Shown: positions 32,300-45,326, counted from the stretch's first letter. The stretch is 64,000 nt of DNA from Acanthopleura granulata (GCA_016165875.1 JABBOT010000080.1:50579527-50643526); one strand, 5' to 3'. The notes: generated by a model from the letters alone, not told the origin. A program made the numbers and translations.

Positions 32300-32850
32300 C
32301 ACGTGTGTCGTTGTTGTACTCATGCTCGTTATCCCGCTGACGGTCAGTGAATCCTGCGAACACAAACAGCTGACAACTCAGCTCACTCTAAAACTAAAGG
32401 ATCACTTTTTCTCACAGAACAAGGTCTCACCTTGTCTAGTACAGTTACGAAGAAAAAATCCGGTAAGTGTATGTTTATCTTAGTACATCGCCTGACTACG
32501 AAACTAAAGCAAGAACCCGGGATCCCACACTCAAAGCCCCGTACGCTACTCACACTATACAGTGCCTGTGAACATTATCCTGTACTAGTGCATGTGTCAA
32601 CAACGTGTTGCTCTATATACAACTGCCACTGCTATTTCCATGTGGTACAAAATTATGTGGCCAAATCATTCCCGAAAAGTTACCCTTCCACGTACCTACC
32701 TCTCGGTCATTGTTCACTGGCACATGTAAACTGCCGTATGTTGTGATGGCCAAGATCCCGCGAACACAGACACGTGGCTTGATGACGCGTTACGCGTCAT
32801 ATTGTGTATGCACGTGCGCAGCAAAGCCAGACATATTTGCCCTGCACGTG
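32300..32850. promoter_or_regulatory. Putative SLC7A8-like promoter region with four CACGTG boxes
   Basis: CACGTG occurs at 32300, 32771, 32811 and 32845, four times in 550 bp where about one per 4 kb is expected by chance. The stretch is richer in CpG than its surroundings and lies just upstream of exon 1. CACGTG is the E-box bound by bHLH-zip factors (Myc/Max, USF, MiT-TFE); vertebrate SLC7A5 is a known Myc target. That this is the promoter is inferred from position. I recognise no coding sequence in 32,157-33,600. Confidence 0.4.
32782..32800. promoter_or_regulatory. 19-bp palindrome with TGACG half-sites upstream of the SLC7A8-like gene
   Basis: Two 9-bp arms, atgacgcgt and acgcgtcat, flank one T as a perfect inverted repeat. 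Each arm contains TGACG, a CREB/ATF-type half-site. It lies ~630 bp upstream of the SLC7A8-like start codon in locally CpG-richer sequence. Function is inference; no transcription start can be placed. Confidence 0.4.
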
Positions 32851-33668
32851 TGTGACATAAATTTTATTTCCTACTGCATTTCCCCCATGGTGGTTTATTA
32901 ACTTTGTCCCTTGTTGGTGAGGATGAAAAAATAGTTAATAAATATAAAGATAACAGAAAAGACCTTTATCAATAAAACGGTTAAAATAAATTCGGCCTTA
33001 GATAACAACTGACAGTGGTGTATGTGTCGAATGTTCAAGTACATGTACATGTATTGGGCAGTCATGCATGTGAATGTATACGATGAACGAATAGAAACTG
33101 TAGTCCAGTTTCAATCCTACATTTACGCGAACAAAAAAAACCAAAACAAAACAAAAGATTAAGTGCGATTAAGTCCTGTAGTGTTCTGGGCTAAGTTCAG
33201 TACAAAAGCTTTTGACTGATATTGTGTATTGTTGAATGAATTTATATCATTTTTCTCTCCATACACACTAATTAAACAATTGTTTGTGATTAAAGAGGTT
33301 CCACGATTAAGGGCACCGTTTTCTCAGAGCATTAGCCACCGTTATACTTTATACCATGATTCTGTGGTCTAATGTGAAATAAAGTTACATGTACAGTGCA
33401 CGATTCAACGTGCGTGGTTAGGTGTCTTCTCTGGGACCACCCGTGAAGTCCCCAGGTCCTCTGCAGATATCCTATCGTCCATAGGCCTATCGTGTTTGGG
33501 CGTTTTAAGAGACGAAAAGACATGCATCGACGTATATGTTCTAATAAAGTCATGCATATTTTGGTACCAATGTAGTTACAACTGCTGAGCATTTTTTTTC
33601 TTTGTTGTTGTTTTTTAGTTTATTTTTTTATTTTTATTTTTACATATCTTTATTACTACACACACAAA

Positions 33669-33689
33669 CATATATATATATATATATTT
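33669..33689. repeat. (TA)n microsatellite
   Basis: Alternating TA of about 20 bp in AT-rich sequence. Confidence 0.9.
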
Positions 33690-34102
33690 GCAAATACAAG
33701 TATGATGTTATACACAACCATGGTTTTACGCTGTTAACACTCAATATTCTGTTATATTAATTAGTTTAATCACTTCATTACAGCTCTTGCATTGGTGAAC
33801 TGCATAACTGATTAATTGTTCAATGCTGTATGTACATGTACGTTCTCAAGACTTCCACTCATTCGATAACGTGTCTCACAGATGGAGTCGTGGGAGTCGA
33901 AGTGGCTGGAGGAACGCTCTCTGTACCAGGAAATGACTTTCATCGTCTTTACTGTGACATATGCATACAGGGCTGGCGACTCCTTATTTCCAAATGCCTT
34001 GCTAATGTGGTATGACGGTAATCTCGAAAATTCGATGTCAGAAGCTGCCTCGCCACTCACCCCTCCACCGCCACCTCCTTATCGTTCCACTGACAGGCCC
34101 GA

Positions 34103-34126
34103 TATATATATATATATATATATATG
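34103..34126. repeat. (TA)n microsatellite
   Basis: About 24 bp of alternating TA. Confidence 0.9.
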
Positions 34127-36149
34127 CAATGCGTCTTTATGAACAAGATTCATCTCGATCTTGAATACAAATAAAATAAATTGGACAACTAGTCTGATAC
34201 GCATTGGAAAGTGACTGGACATCACAAATGTACAGTGGTAGTTAGGGTAAGGGTCACACCAAGAAGCAAAGGTTATGTTGGGGGAGGGTGGCTGAAAGTC
34301 CAGTACACGCATGGCCATCACAGCTGCTATCATGGATGAACGCCTGAGAATATTACAGTGTCATGCAGGAGAGCAGCCCCACTTCACTGCCAACGTTTTC
34401 GCTCTCTGTCAGAATCATATACAAGTGAAATAATTGTATACTTTTGATGGTTCTAGTGTAGAGGTATAATTTTGGTGTATTACATGTGACCTACCCATCT
34501 GTAACTATTCTATAATCAAGACACCTCCTAATTAACAAGAGCGTGAAGTACTGGCTGAAGCCACTTCATGAAGTAGATCTATATACAAATAACGCAACGT
34601 CGAGTGGCTATGTAACTTCACACCTATACATAACATTTAGGCCATTAATACGTTTCACTTCTGTTGTGTTATGTAGATAAGCAACATAAGAGAGAAATAG
34701 GCCTGTATGTACAAACATACATGTTACTTATGCACATCAGCATATAACCAGCCTTAGCAAAACCATAATGCCTTCACATTGAAGCTTCGGGTTTTAATGT
34801 TCGGAAAGAGTTCCATACGAACACTTTTTGTACTAAAATCCACTGAAAACAGGCCTAATTAATAAAACCTATGGGATAATGCTGAGATTTTCACCGCAAT
34901 ATTCTGGCACGCACGTCTTAAAGAAAAGGTGTCAATTTGTTGTCCGTACTCTTTCGTACAGAACATCTCCACTGTCTTTTACGATACTGTCTGACCTTCA
35001 TTGAAAATCAGGATATAAATTAAACTGTAAGTTACAATCCATAGACCTTTGGATAAAGGTTTTAATAACGTTTCTGAACTGAATTTGGATTCAACCTGAT
35101 TACAACATCGATATCGTTCAATGTCATGACATTTCTTGACCGAAGAATTGAAGCATCTGCATGTAGAGTTCGAACTGATTATGGCCTCGGTTAATAGCTA
35201 TTTCAAATTCTTGACTTGCCCAGTTCCTGTCAGAAATTTCTTTCTCTCAAACACATTCGAAGCCTTTCATTAAAATGCAAGACAGTTTGGTCAATTGGAT
35301 TGAATAGCGGGATAAGCATCACTGTGTTAAGAAATTTTGGATAATATGTCTCCACATACTCATGATGCATATCAGATATACTTATTTCACTGAGCAAAAA
35401 TGTAAAAAAATGTTCATGTATGTCTTAGTACCGGTATTTATTCCTTTGTTACATTGTCAACTTCCTTATCTGCAAAAATGATATACGGCACAAAGGTGGA
35501 CAAAATTTCTTGTGCGTATAAAACCGCTTTTCGCGCGAAGTAGTAAATGTCTCTAAGGACCCAAGCGTCTTATTCAGTTCAGATTTCCCTGATAAATATC
35601 TGCAGATGTTTATCCAGAGTGACAAACGCAAGATGTATATGCCACATGTACGCTAGTATGTCTACAGTTTAGAGACGCCCACAACCACACTCGTACATAT
35701 GTATCGTGTGACATTGAGAAACATGTATATAGTGATACATATACACACTCATACACTGTTCCCTGAATTAAAAAAGCATTTGACACCGGTATCGAATTAC
35801 ACAAAGGTCAAATGTCCAGAAGTGTAAATGAGAAGAGATAATTATTTCCTGAGCAGGCTATCCTGTTAGACAGGCGTCAATCACCACCTCTTGTATGTAG
35901 ACTAGCAGACAATTCCATACAAGGTTTATCTATGTATAGTTTTATATGGTATTCATGTCACTGTGCACACAGAGTATCAGTTCCAGAACATGGAGATTTA
36001 TGTAGGAAAAAAAATGTATTTTCTAATATTTCTAGTACCTTGATATTGCAATAATTTTGCCATTAACAGGTACCTATAACGCGTCAAGTTTAACATTGTA
36101 AATTGAATAAAACGGTTAAAGGTACATCTTTTTGTGGAGCTAAGGCAGT

Positions 36150-38015
36150 ACAGATGAAAACCAACTTGGTCCAGCCGGTGACGAACACCAGACTGGCTCA
36201 GTAGGTGATGAACACCAATCTGGTCCATTCGGTGATGAGCACCAACCTGGTTAAGCCGGTGATGAACACTAGACTGGTTCAGCCCGTGATGAAGCCCAGA
36301 CTGGCCCAGCCGGTGATGAACACCAGTTTGGTCCAGCCCGTGATGAATACAAACCTGGTCCAATTGGTGACGAACGCCAACCTGGTTCAACCGGTGATGA
36401 ACATCGACCTGGTCCAGCCAGAGATTAACACCAAGGTGGTCCAACTGGTGCAGTTGGTGACGAACACCATAGGCCTACTGGTCCAGCCGGTGATGAAGGC
36501 CAATCTGGTCCAGCCGCTGACGAACACCGTCCTGGTCCAGCCCGTGATGAATACAAACTTGGTCCAATCGGTGATGAACATATACCTGGTCCAGCCAGAG
36601 ATTAACGCCAAGGTGATTCTGCCGGTGATGAGGACCCATCTGGTCCAGCCGGTGATGACAAGTACCCTTGTCCAGCCCGTGATGAACATCACCATGATCC
36701 AGCCAGTAATTTACACCACTCTGGTCCAACCGGTGCTGAACATATACCTTGTCCAGCCAGAGATTAACACCTAGCTGGTCTAGCAGGTTAATAACCATAC
36801 TGGTCCAGCCGGTGATGAACACCAACCTGGTCTAGACGGTGATGTAGACCTACCTGGTTCAGCCGGTGATGACCAATATCTTGTTCCAGCCCGTGATGAA
36901 TACAAGCCTGGTCCAGCTGTCGATGAACTCCAAACTGGTCAAGCCGGTGATGAACACCAATCTGGTGCAGCCAGAGATGAACTAAGGTGGTCCAGCTGGT
37001 GATGAACACCATACTGGTCAAGCCGGTGATGAAGACCTACCTGATGCAGCCGGTGATGCCCACTATCCTGGTCCACCTAGTGATGAAAACAAATCTGGCC
37101 CAGCTAGTGGTGAACTAGAAATTCCAGCCGGTGATCAGCATCTACCTAATCCAGCCAGAGATTAATACCTAGCTGGTCCAGTTGATGATGAGTACAAACT
37201 TGGTCCAGGTGGTGATGAACGCCAGCCTGGTCCAGCGAGTGATGAACACCAAACTTGGTCCAGGTGGTGATGGACGCCAGCCTGGTCCAGCAGGTGATGA
37301 ACACCATACTGGTCCAGCAGGTGATGAACACCAAGCTGGTCCACCCAGAGATTAACATCAATGCGGTCCAGCCGGTAATGAACACCATACTGGTGTAGCT
37401 GGTGATAAAAACCTACCTACAAACCTGGTTCAGCTGGTGGTGAACACCGGCTTGGTCCAGCAGGTGATGAACACCAACCTCATCCAGCCGGTGATGAACA
37501 GGTGTAGCTGGTGATGAACACCATACTGGTCCAGCGAAAGATTAACACCAAGGTAATCCAGCCGGTAATGTACACAATACTGGTGTAGTTGGTGATGAAC
37601 ACCATACTTGTCCAGCAGGTGATGAAAACCTACCTTGTGCAGCCGGTGATAACCACTACCCAGCCCGTGGTGAATACAAACCTGGTCTAGCTGAAGGGGA
37701 AAGCCCGCCTATTCCACCCGATGATGAACACCAATGCGGGCCAACTGGTGATGACCACTATCCTGGTAGAGCCAGAGATTAACACCAGCCTGGTACAGCC
37801 AGTGATAAACAATAACCTGATCCATCCAACCTGGTCCAGCCGGTGATGAACACCAGTCTCTCCCAGCCAGTGATGGACACCCAACTGATCTTGCCGGTAA
37901 TGAACACCATCCTGGTCCTCCTGGTGATGAACGTCTAACCTAGCCCAGTGGGTGATGAATACCAGCCTGGTCCAGCTGGTGAATACCACTATCCTGGCCC
38001 AGCCGGTGATGACAC
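36150..38015. repeat. 27-bp minisatellite with higher-order periodicity
   Basis: About 65-70 units of ggtgatgaacaccaacctgg / tccagcc. A distinct variant, agagattaacacc, recurs near 36,420, 36,597, 36,759, 37,157, 37,349, 37,541 and 37,770 (a weaker one at 36,970), about every 160-230 bp (near 7 units). In one frame it reads GDEHQPGPA, collagen-like, but the variant units carry TAA, so it is not coding. Confidence 0.92.
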
Positions 38016-40666
38016 CAGACTGGATTTAAATGGAACATTTTCTTCAAAACTCATTTACAATTTTTGTTTGCAGTCATCGATGCTTTAGTGCTGTGTGAAA
38101 TGCTGTGTTAAATGAGTCCTTTTTTTTAAAAAAAAAAGTCCAGAGTTTAAATGTCACTTTGAAAAATCCTTAATTTTGATACATTATGAATGTGAACCTT
38201 TCCAAATAAATAACATTGACAAGCTTTGGAAACACAGCAACTGTGAACCGCTAAAACTGACATATTTTAAAAACTGACAACGAACCGGAAAACGCAATAA
38301 TGCCTGATTTTGTGGAAATCTTAGCAGTGCTACCCGTTTGTAAGGGTAAGACCCAAGAGGTGCATTGCATGGCAACTATGTGATGAAACCTCATGTGAGA
38401 AAACCATATAAGCCTAATTTCAAAAAGTCGGTGTGGTGTAAATGTCAGAAATCGAAAAAACTGAGAAATTTGTCCAAATTTCTACATGCCGAAGGGAAGA
38501 CCTTCAGAGTAATAAGGTCACAGAAGCGCTCAAAGAGTTGTATCCAGAAATTGTTGTGATATTGACTGTGTACATATGCATGTATCTATAGAATACACAC
38601 GTCTGCGGACATAAAGATTTGATAAAAAAAACATAAGTTTGTGACCCAGCTTGGGTCACGTGAGTCAAGTAGTTTCGCAAGCCATACATTTAATACGTTT
38701 GTTCGGACTGTATCTGTACTTGCTCATTTCTTCCGCCCAGCCACATCCCTTTTATCAATAAGTGTTGAGGGAAGGTTGTATGATCTATGTTTTTATTTGT
38801 TTTTTGACTACCGAATTATTCATCTGTTCAAATATGTCATGAATTCAATGAATCGCCATTTGATGTGTATGTGTAGGCTAACACCTTTTCCACTTCTGCA
38901 CAACTTTCTGATTTGCATGTGTATACAGTTCTCCACTTAAAAGAGTATTTAACTCAGATCTGTGAATGTCACAGAACGCATTCGTTAGGTGACACACGTG
39001 TGCAACAGTAGCCTAGCATTAGTGTAATTTGCCAATTTTAGGGTATGAATAATTAACTCGAGTCATTTTGAATTGTTATGCGGTGTATCATATATTTAGC
39101 GATACAGAACTCTGGCTGTCGTCATATTATCAGTGAAAAATTCTTGAAAGTGAAAAAAAAACTTTAACGTATGAAGCTTGTAGGTCTGAGATCACTGTTT
39201 TTAACGTAAGGGAGTGCAGATCGAACCTCCTTATAAATAGCTTTCAAATCTTCAAGGTGAGTTATATATGATTCCTCTTTGTCTTTTCTCCAGGCTACCA
39301 GTGGATTTGTCCTGATGTGATTGTATAATAGACTACTCTATACAGACACACTGGCTGACAATTTATGACAGAGCACAGAAGTCTCCCGGCCCTTCCTTGC
39401 CTTGTTTGTATAAAGTATCATTTGAAAAAGCATGGATCTTACATTTTGTCAAAACAACACTGTTGCAGTTTTTTCAATGAAAAAAGGAGAAAATAGGTTG
39501 AATTTGGACTTTTTTATGCAGTAGACCAATGCTTTGAGAGGTAAGAGTGAAAAGTGATGTGAACATGTTCACATGGGGCAAACCAAATTCCAGAATTTGG
39601 CCAGATGCTTTTAGCTATATTGTATCGCTTGTTGATTTTTCGCCACCTCACATTCGGAGCAATAAATGGTAAAGTTGATCATATCCATTAATAATGAAAA
39701 AGATAATAAATAAAGATAAATTAATTTTAAATTAAATAATTTACGGCTTGTTTGTCAGTCATAGATGTTTTGTCACATTAAAGTTACCTACAGATGAAAG
39801 CGTGTAATTTAGTACACAACAAATAATATTAACTCCAGGAAAAGATAAATACTTGATGTTATAAACACAACATTGTGTACAAAATCATTCTTTTTGGGAT
39901 TCCAAGTCATCTTGTACTGCATTTTGTTTCTGGTGAGGGTTCCTCGTTTAAATAATGGCTGAAAATTTCTTGTAACAACAGCAGATTTTGAGTAGCAGCG
40001 TTGTGTTATACATCACTTTATCACATAACTGAGGTATTTTTTATTCATTCCAGCCCATGACGGATATGTCATATTACCCAAGGCATATAACACACATTTG
40101 AAAAAATTGCACTGGGTGCAAAACCTGGGGAAAACGAAATCCTACGCGTTACGTCACGTCAACCTACATGCACTTTTTTTTTACTTCGAGAGAGAGTGTT
40201 CTTGTTCAAAACTGATTCATGGGGGAGAGCAACAGTTAGAAGTGTGTTTCAAGAGAAGGCCTTTGGTGAAATATTACACCATTCAACGTTATGGAACCCT
40301 TCATTTTACCACTCGACCAGATGCGCTGCGGAGACATGAAGCAGACGACAGAGGAATTTTTTTAGGAGAGGATTTTTGCCGTTCAAACAACTTATCTTTC
40401 ATTTAACAGCAAACACAACCAGATTACCTTATTTTAGGATGTCAGTTGCACGGTTAAAATAACAGGCGATTACGTTTGCTGTTATCGCATGAAACAAAAG
40501 TCTCACTGACCATATAATATTATAGGCTAAATTCCCGTAAACATCCCAGATCTCGTCCACGAGTCAGGTCAAATCTGCACCGATCAGCAATGTAAAACGC
40601 CGAGCGCTTATGCAAACTGTATTAAGACCATCAAAAACAAAAAACGGCCAACTTGAAAAACAACAT
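38016..40666. other. Intergenic, nothing recognised
   Basis: A 102-residue open stretch at 40,098-40,406 (+) has no similarity I recognise and no supporting splice or repeat context. Treated as non-coding. Confidence 0.45.
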
Positions 40667-40910
40667 TTACTTATTTATTTGATTGGTGTTTTACGCCGTA
40701 CTCAAGAATATTTCACTTTTACGATTATGGAGAGAGGAAACCAGGCAGATCCTGAAGGAAACCAACGACCACCCACAGGTTGCTGGCAGACCCTCCCACG
40801 TACGGCAGGAAAAGAAGCCAGCATGAGGTGAACTTGAACTTACAGCGACCGCATTGGAGGGAGGCTTCTAGGCCATTTCGCTGTGCTAGCGCGCTAAGCA
40901 ACTGAGCCAG
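40667..40910 (-). mobile_element. Full-length family-1 SINE
   Basis: A near-complete copy from ttatttatttgattggtg to the tRNA-like end gctagcgcgctaagcaactg / agcc. It lies in intergenic DNA ~0.6 kb before the decayed crotonase exon. Confidence 0.85.
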
Positions 40911-41529
40911 AAAAATAACACCATCCAAATCTTGAAACAGTCCTATGTCATACATGTACATCGCGGAATTCACAAAATATTCTCCTTTCTGGCAAAGAGT
41001 TTCATCCTTTCAATGAACCGTGATCGACACGTGACTGCAACTTTTTCAATGCAAGGTCGTTTCCCGGGAGATGTGTACTCAGCGCTTGAGGACGCAGGGA
41101 TGCGAATAATTGATCTAATTCGTTAATGTACTTGTTTCAGTCAATGGTTACGACAGCTAAGCCTCTGACTTGCTGAGACCACCAGGCCCAGTCAAGCTCT
41201 CACTTATTCAGCTGCAACTTTAGACCAGGATATTTTCAAGTGCCTGGTGTAGGTCCGTGGTTTGCAGCTGGTACTAAAAGATTCCTGCGCCCATAAGTCT
41301 AACCACTGTTCCGTCATGCCAGTGAAAAGTTGTTGAACATAGCATTGAAATCCAACCGTGTAAATACATAAATAAGTACTTAGCTTTTTATTAGTGCTTA
41401 TGCTTCCTGATGACTTTTATAGGTTGACCCAGGGTGAAGCGTTAGATGACTTCGTTGTTGTATATAGAAAAAAATTGCAGACAATGCTAGAAGATGTTTG
41501 GTAATGGCGTTTCTTACAAATGTTGACAG

Positions 41530-41690
41530 GCCACGCGTTTGCGGGCGGGGGTGGGGGTTGGAGGGGGTGGGATGATGTTGGCCTAAGCTCATGACATGCG
41601 AGTCATGAGGACAGGTCGTGGCTGGATGAGCCTTAACGAGATTTATTTGAGGTTAAGATTTCCACCGGCATTCTCAGAGTTAAATCATAT
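41530..41690 (+). pseudogene. Decayed crotonase exon (exon 3-like)
   Basis: After ttgacag| the sequence reads GCCACGCGTTTGCGGGCGG, then MRVMRTGRGWMSLNEIYLRL and FPPAFSEL, paralogous to exon 3 of the crotonase gene at 58,086. About 16 extra G-rich bases shift the frame and a TAA interrupts it at 41,584-41,586. No GT donor follows, and no matching exon 1, 2 or 4 was found nearby. It looks like the remnant of an older tandem gene copy. Confidence 0.75.
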
Positions 41691-41929
41691 AAGCCTGCTA
41701 ACACTTGTAGGTGTGGAGGCCATACCTGTTCAGCGTATTGTGATGATCCTACCGTCAGCTCACCCTCCGCTGTCATTAAGTGTACATTTCCGCAGCATAC
41801 TATATACCAGATGTCTAAATTGGTTACTGAACTTCATTCAGTACTCCTCCTTGGAGAATGACGTCATATCTTTCTGACTGATTTTAAGACATTACTGTTA
41901 CTATCATATATGTATCTTTTTGAGATCTG

Positions 41930-42360
41930 TAAGAATGGTGCGGACGAGTGTTGGTACTAACTATAGCCCAAAGCACAAATTTCGGCATTGACACGATGAA
42001 TAGCCTTGCAACACGACGCTTGTGAATCTCCACACATATCCCCAATATCCATCTGAAATGATGCCGTGCCAGAAAATCGTAATGCGGCTGGCAGCTGCTG
42101 AAGAGGGCATGATTATTTCTGGTGGAGGTCAGTAAATTGGTTTTTAATAAATTTAGCAACCAAACAAAGGATTCTTTTGAGATCCTGAGACGTGGCATGA
42201 ATTTCATATCATATTTCTCCAGCAGATTTATTTTTTTCTGAAAAACCAGTAAGTTCTCTCCGGGAACAAGACATATCAGTTCCTCTTCTTCGGCCTCCCC
42301 CTGACATGCCTGACCGAACTCCAAACGTGCCAGCAGATCAATGTCATCATCCTCCTGCAT
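41930..42360 (-). pseudogene. HARBI1-like nuclease N-terminal remnant, copy A
   Basis: The open frame begins MQEDDDIDLLARLEFGQACQ, then KYDMKFMPRLRISKESFVWL, resembling the N terminus of Harbinger-derived HARBI1 nucleases ('..RF.RFSKETV..LL'). Frame and homology fail after ...VARLFIVSMPKFVL, where the duplication begins. The DDE catalytic domain is absent. HARBI1 proteins are domesticated PIF/Harbinger transposases; this could equally come from an active transposon. Confidence 0.6.
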
Positions 42361-42726
42361 GACACTGAGAACGATTCCCTACGTAAAGTACTTAGTTGGG
42401 CAGATAAACATACCTCTCGCCCACGATTAAGTTTTCTTTTGTTATTTAGACGTGTGTGTTTAAAGCTTAACCGTGTGTTTTCTAATCACATTTCATGAAT
42501 TGCTGGCTAAGTTTAAGTAAGGTTGGGCGCATGTTTACTACATTTACACGCGTGTTACTGTTAAAAAAAAAAACCTTTATGAATTTGGCCCAAGCAGTAT
42601 GTCAACTCGCGCACAAGGGGAGATAAGCATCTTGTAATAAATACATTTGTGTATAAGTTACGCCCCTTAGACTTTGTCGAAAGTACGTTTGATGTAGAAA
42701 CGCTCGTTCTATACTAAGGGATCGTT

Positions 42727-42854
42727 ATGGCAGCCGTTCGAACAGAATTCCTTGTGAATGAGACAGTTGCAGTCTTGCGCATGACAGCTGGGGACAACAA
42801 TTTTAATCACAACTTTCTAACAGAGTACAACAAAGCTCTGGACGACATCGAAAG
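42727..42854 (+). CDS. Duplicate crotonase exon 1, copy A (alternative or orphan first exon)
   Basis: 128 bp, ATG to GAAAG|gtgagg. It encodes MAAVRTEFLVNETVAVLRMT then AGDNNFNHNFLTEYNKALDDIE, the first strand region of a crotonase fold. It differs from copy B at three residues (A3G, N25R, E33D). Copy A has lost the family-typical Arg of 'NRFN'. It could splice to exon 2 13.8 kb away as an alternative first exon, or be an orphan. It lies ~370 bp head-to-head with the HARBI1-like remnant. Confidence 0.65.
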
Positions 42855-43849
42855 GTGAGGTAAACCCTCCAACCCACTACACCTTATTCCTTATATCACG
42901 GGCTGATTTGCAGTGTTATGACCTCTATGTTGATCCCTCCGAATGCGTATGCGTAAAGCGGCATATTTGAATTTAAAAGCATGAGAATTATTATCATACT
43001 GCACGGAAGATGGCAAGCGTCACATGAGATGTGTAATATTAAGTTGCCAAAGGATTTTATAGAATTTCTAATAACAGCCGTGAGCCTACAAAACAGATGC
43101 CTTTGAACATTAGTAATTTTGTAGAACAATGCAGGCTCTGGATGCAAGTGTATTTCTCTAGACATAGCTAGAACTGCTTCTTTTGTTTGACAATCAGTGA
43201 CTACTTTCAGAAGGCTTTATAAGGAGAAATTGCTCCATAAATGACGCCAACTTTGAGTAAAGTACAACACAGTAACATGCATTAACCGTATGATGCTCTG
43301 CGCGCAGTAACAGAGCCGTTGGCGATACCTATGATTTTATGTATTTGGCAAGAGTAATCTAAGTGAGCAGGTCCCATTTGAAGGAGGACTGGTGAAGTAT
43401 TGACCAATTTGTGGTAAAAGAGGGTGGTTTGTAGAATTTGAACAATCAGAACGCGTGATTATGACATGCCCGATTAGCGGATATAGCATGAATCGGGCCC
43501 TTAAATCATTAGCATTCTATCTTTTGAATGTACATACATGTAATGCGAATTCAACTCGATAACGGGCGGTTGGTTGTTGCCCTTTGTTTTGTCAATGTAC
43601 AGATAAGAACGAAGAGCTGGTAGGATGCCACAGCTCGGCTTCCTGTCATCATAATGCTGTCTGCCCTCGTATAAGGGAAATATGCATGAGTAGAGCGTAA
43701 AACATATAGTAACTTATGTGTAAAATGTGTGTATCCATTAATTTGATGATTGTATAACGCCATATTAATTTTTGTCGTATATTGTAGTAATCAAAGTATT
43801 CACACTCCTGGCTGTCAAGCGGTGAACTCTATTTACAGTGAAATTCCAA

Positions 43850-45260
43850 AGACCATTTCTATTCTTTAAGTCACTGCGTCCCCGTGTTTCCTATACCTCT
43901 AGGATATACTTTCCCAAATTCTGAGCGAAAAAAATTATCAATCGGAACAGTTCACTTTTACAGATTGAAAGGGGACATGCTTGTTTTGCATGGATAGGGA
44001 GACAGTTCCAAAGTTAAATGCGTGGGTAAACAGACCTCTGTGTCATGTACATGTAGTTTGCCCTTGCTTGAGGGAGATGGGTATTATATTCAGTTGATCT
44101 AATAACAATACTGTTGAGCTGTTTTTTTGGGGGGGAAATGGTGAAAAACTTTTTAGTACATATAGTTTGGGCAAAGATTATTTAATGCTTTGTAGATGAT
44201 ACAAAGGATTTTGTAGTTTACCCTTCTATTAAAGTAAAGCTATTTTAGTCCTAAAATCTCTTTGCTGTTTCTTGACTAATTTAATATAAATACCACGCAG
44301 TTCAGCGCTACTAGCTTGTTCTAGTTTATTTCCATCAAGAGTAACGGAAAACGGTACCTGTTAGATTAACTTCAGCCGTTGTCTGGAATACAGGATCATG
44401 TATTTAGATATTTGATTAATGAACATGTGTTTTCTGTAGCACCAAATTTAATTCTGGTCCCTACCAATGTAAATCGCACGCTTGTTCTGATACACACTGT
44501 CTGAGGAGCAGCATATGGTTGTGTTATCTGCAAAGTTGTCAATGGGACTGCCACTTTTTGTCATAAATAATGCCAGACTATTTGTATATAAAATGAAAAA
44601 TCAAAGGCCCCAAAATTGATCCTTGTAAGACAACAGTCTCAGTATCCACAGCATCAGACATCTCTCCTTCCACTTCAACGCTCTGTTGTCTTTCAGATTG
44701 GTGCCACTGGAAAAAAGTAATAACAGTTGGATGAAATTTGTACAATTAAGTTTGTTATGTAAGAGATCATGATTAAAATATCAGATGCCTACTTGAGGTC
44801 CACTTGCACTGTTGTAATGTCTAATGTCTTACGCCAGTCTTTCGCAACTTTCAGCAACACAATTTCACATGAGTGTAGGGAAAACTAGATTGGTTGTCAT
44901 GCAATGATGTGAAATTCGCGAGATGTACACTATTATACACGTCGTTTGATATTTTTTGTAATGCGGTCCAGGATATAGGAAGAAAGTTTTCAACTGTGCC
45001 ATTTGGACCTTTGGAGTTTGCAAAGAAGGACAAGTTTAGTTTTCCACTTATGTGGAAAAAAGCTGGTCATAAGACATGCTTGTCAATTAGCATGATCAGA
45101 GATTTTGCAATGATAGGGGCCGCCAACGGACGAAATCTAGCAGTGTTGTTGGCCGCGCCACTTGCCTTATTTTTATCGAGATGTAAAACGTATTGTAAAA
45201 CGGAAACTTCTGAGATATTTGATATTGAGCTGGGAAGTTTTTCCTCCATTTGTCCCCTGA
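43850..45260 (-). pseudogene. CR1/L2-type LINE reverse transcriptase remnant, copy A
   Basis: Reading down the minus strand: LDKNKASGAANNTARF (finger), LPISWTALQKI, SLHDNQSSF, VQVDL, LQGSILGPLIF (in place of GVPQGSILGPLLF), a degraded DNTT active-site motif and a thumb with KKQQRD. Stops and frameshifts are frequent. From memory the order fits CR1/L2-like elements; a Jockey-clade origin is not excluded. Confidence 0.75.
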
Positions 45261-45326
45261 CATATCACTCTCTTTCTTTCTCCATTTTTTCTTTCCATTG
45301 TCTCCCCTACGTTTTATGTATATCTC

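Larger units (their letters stand above)
33600..36149. other. Intergenic, nothing recognised except microsatellites
   Basis: AT-rich; two (TA)n runs are listed separately. No exon with known homology on either strand. Confidence 0.5.

Noticed and set aside
36205..36774. Collagen-like or 9-residue repeat protein in the 27-bp array
   Set aside because: Variant units carry TAA in the collagen-like frame, indels shift frame between units, and no exon structure continues it.
40098..40406. 102-residue open frame as a gene
   Set aside because: No recognised homology, no good start context, and no partner exons.
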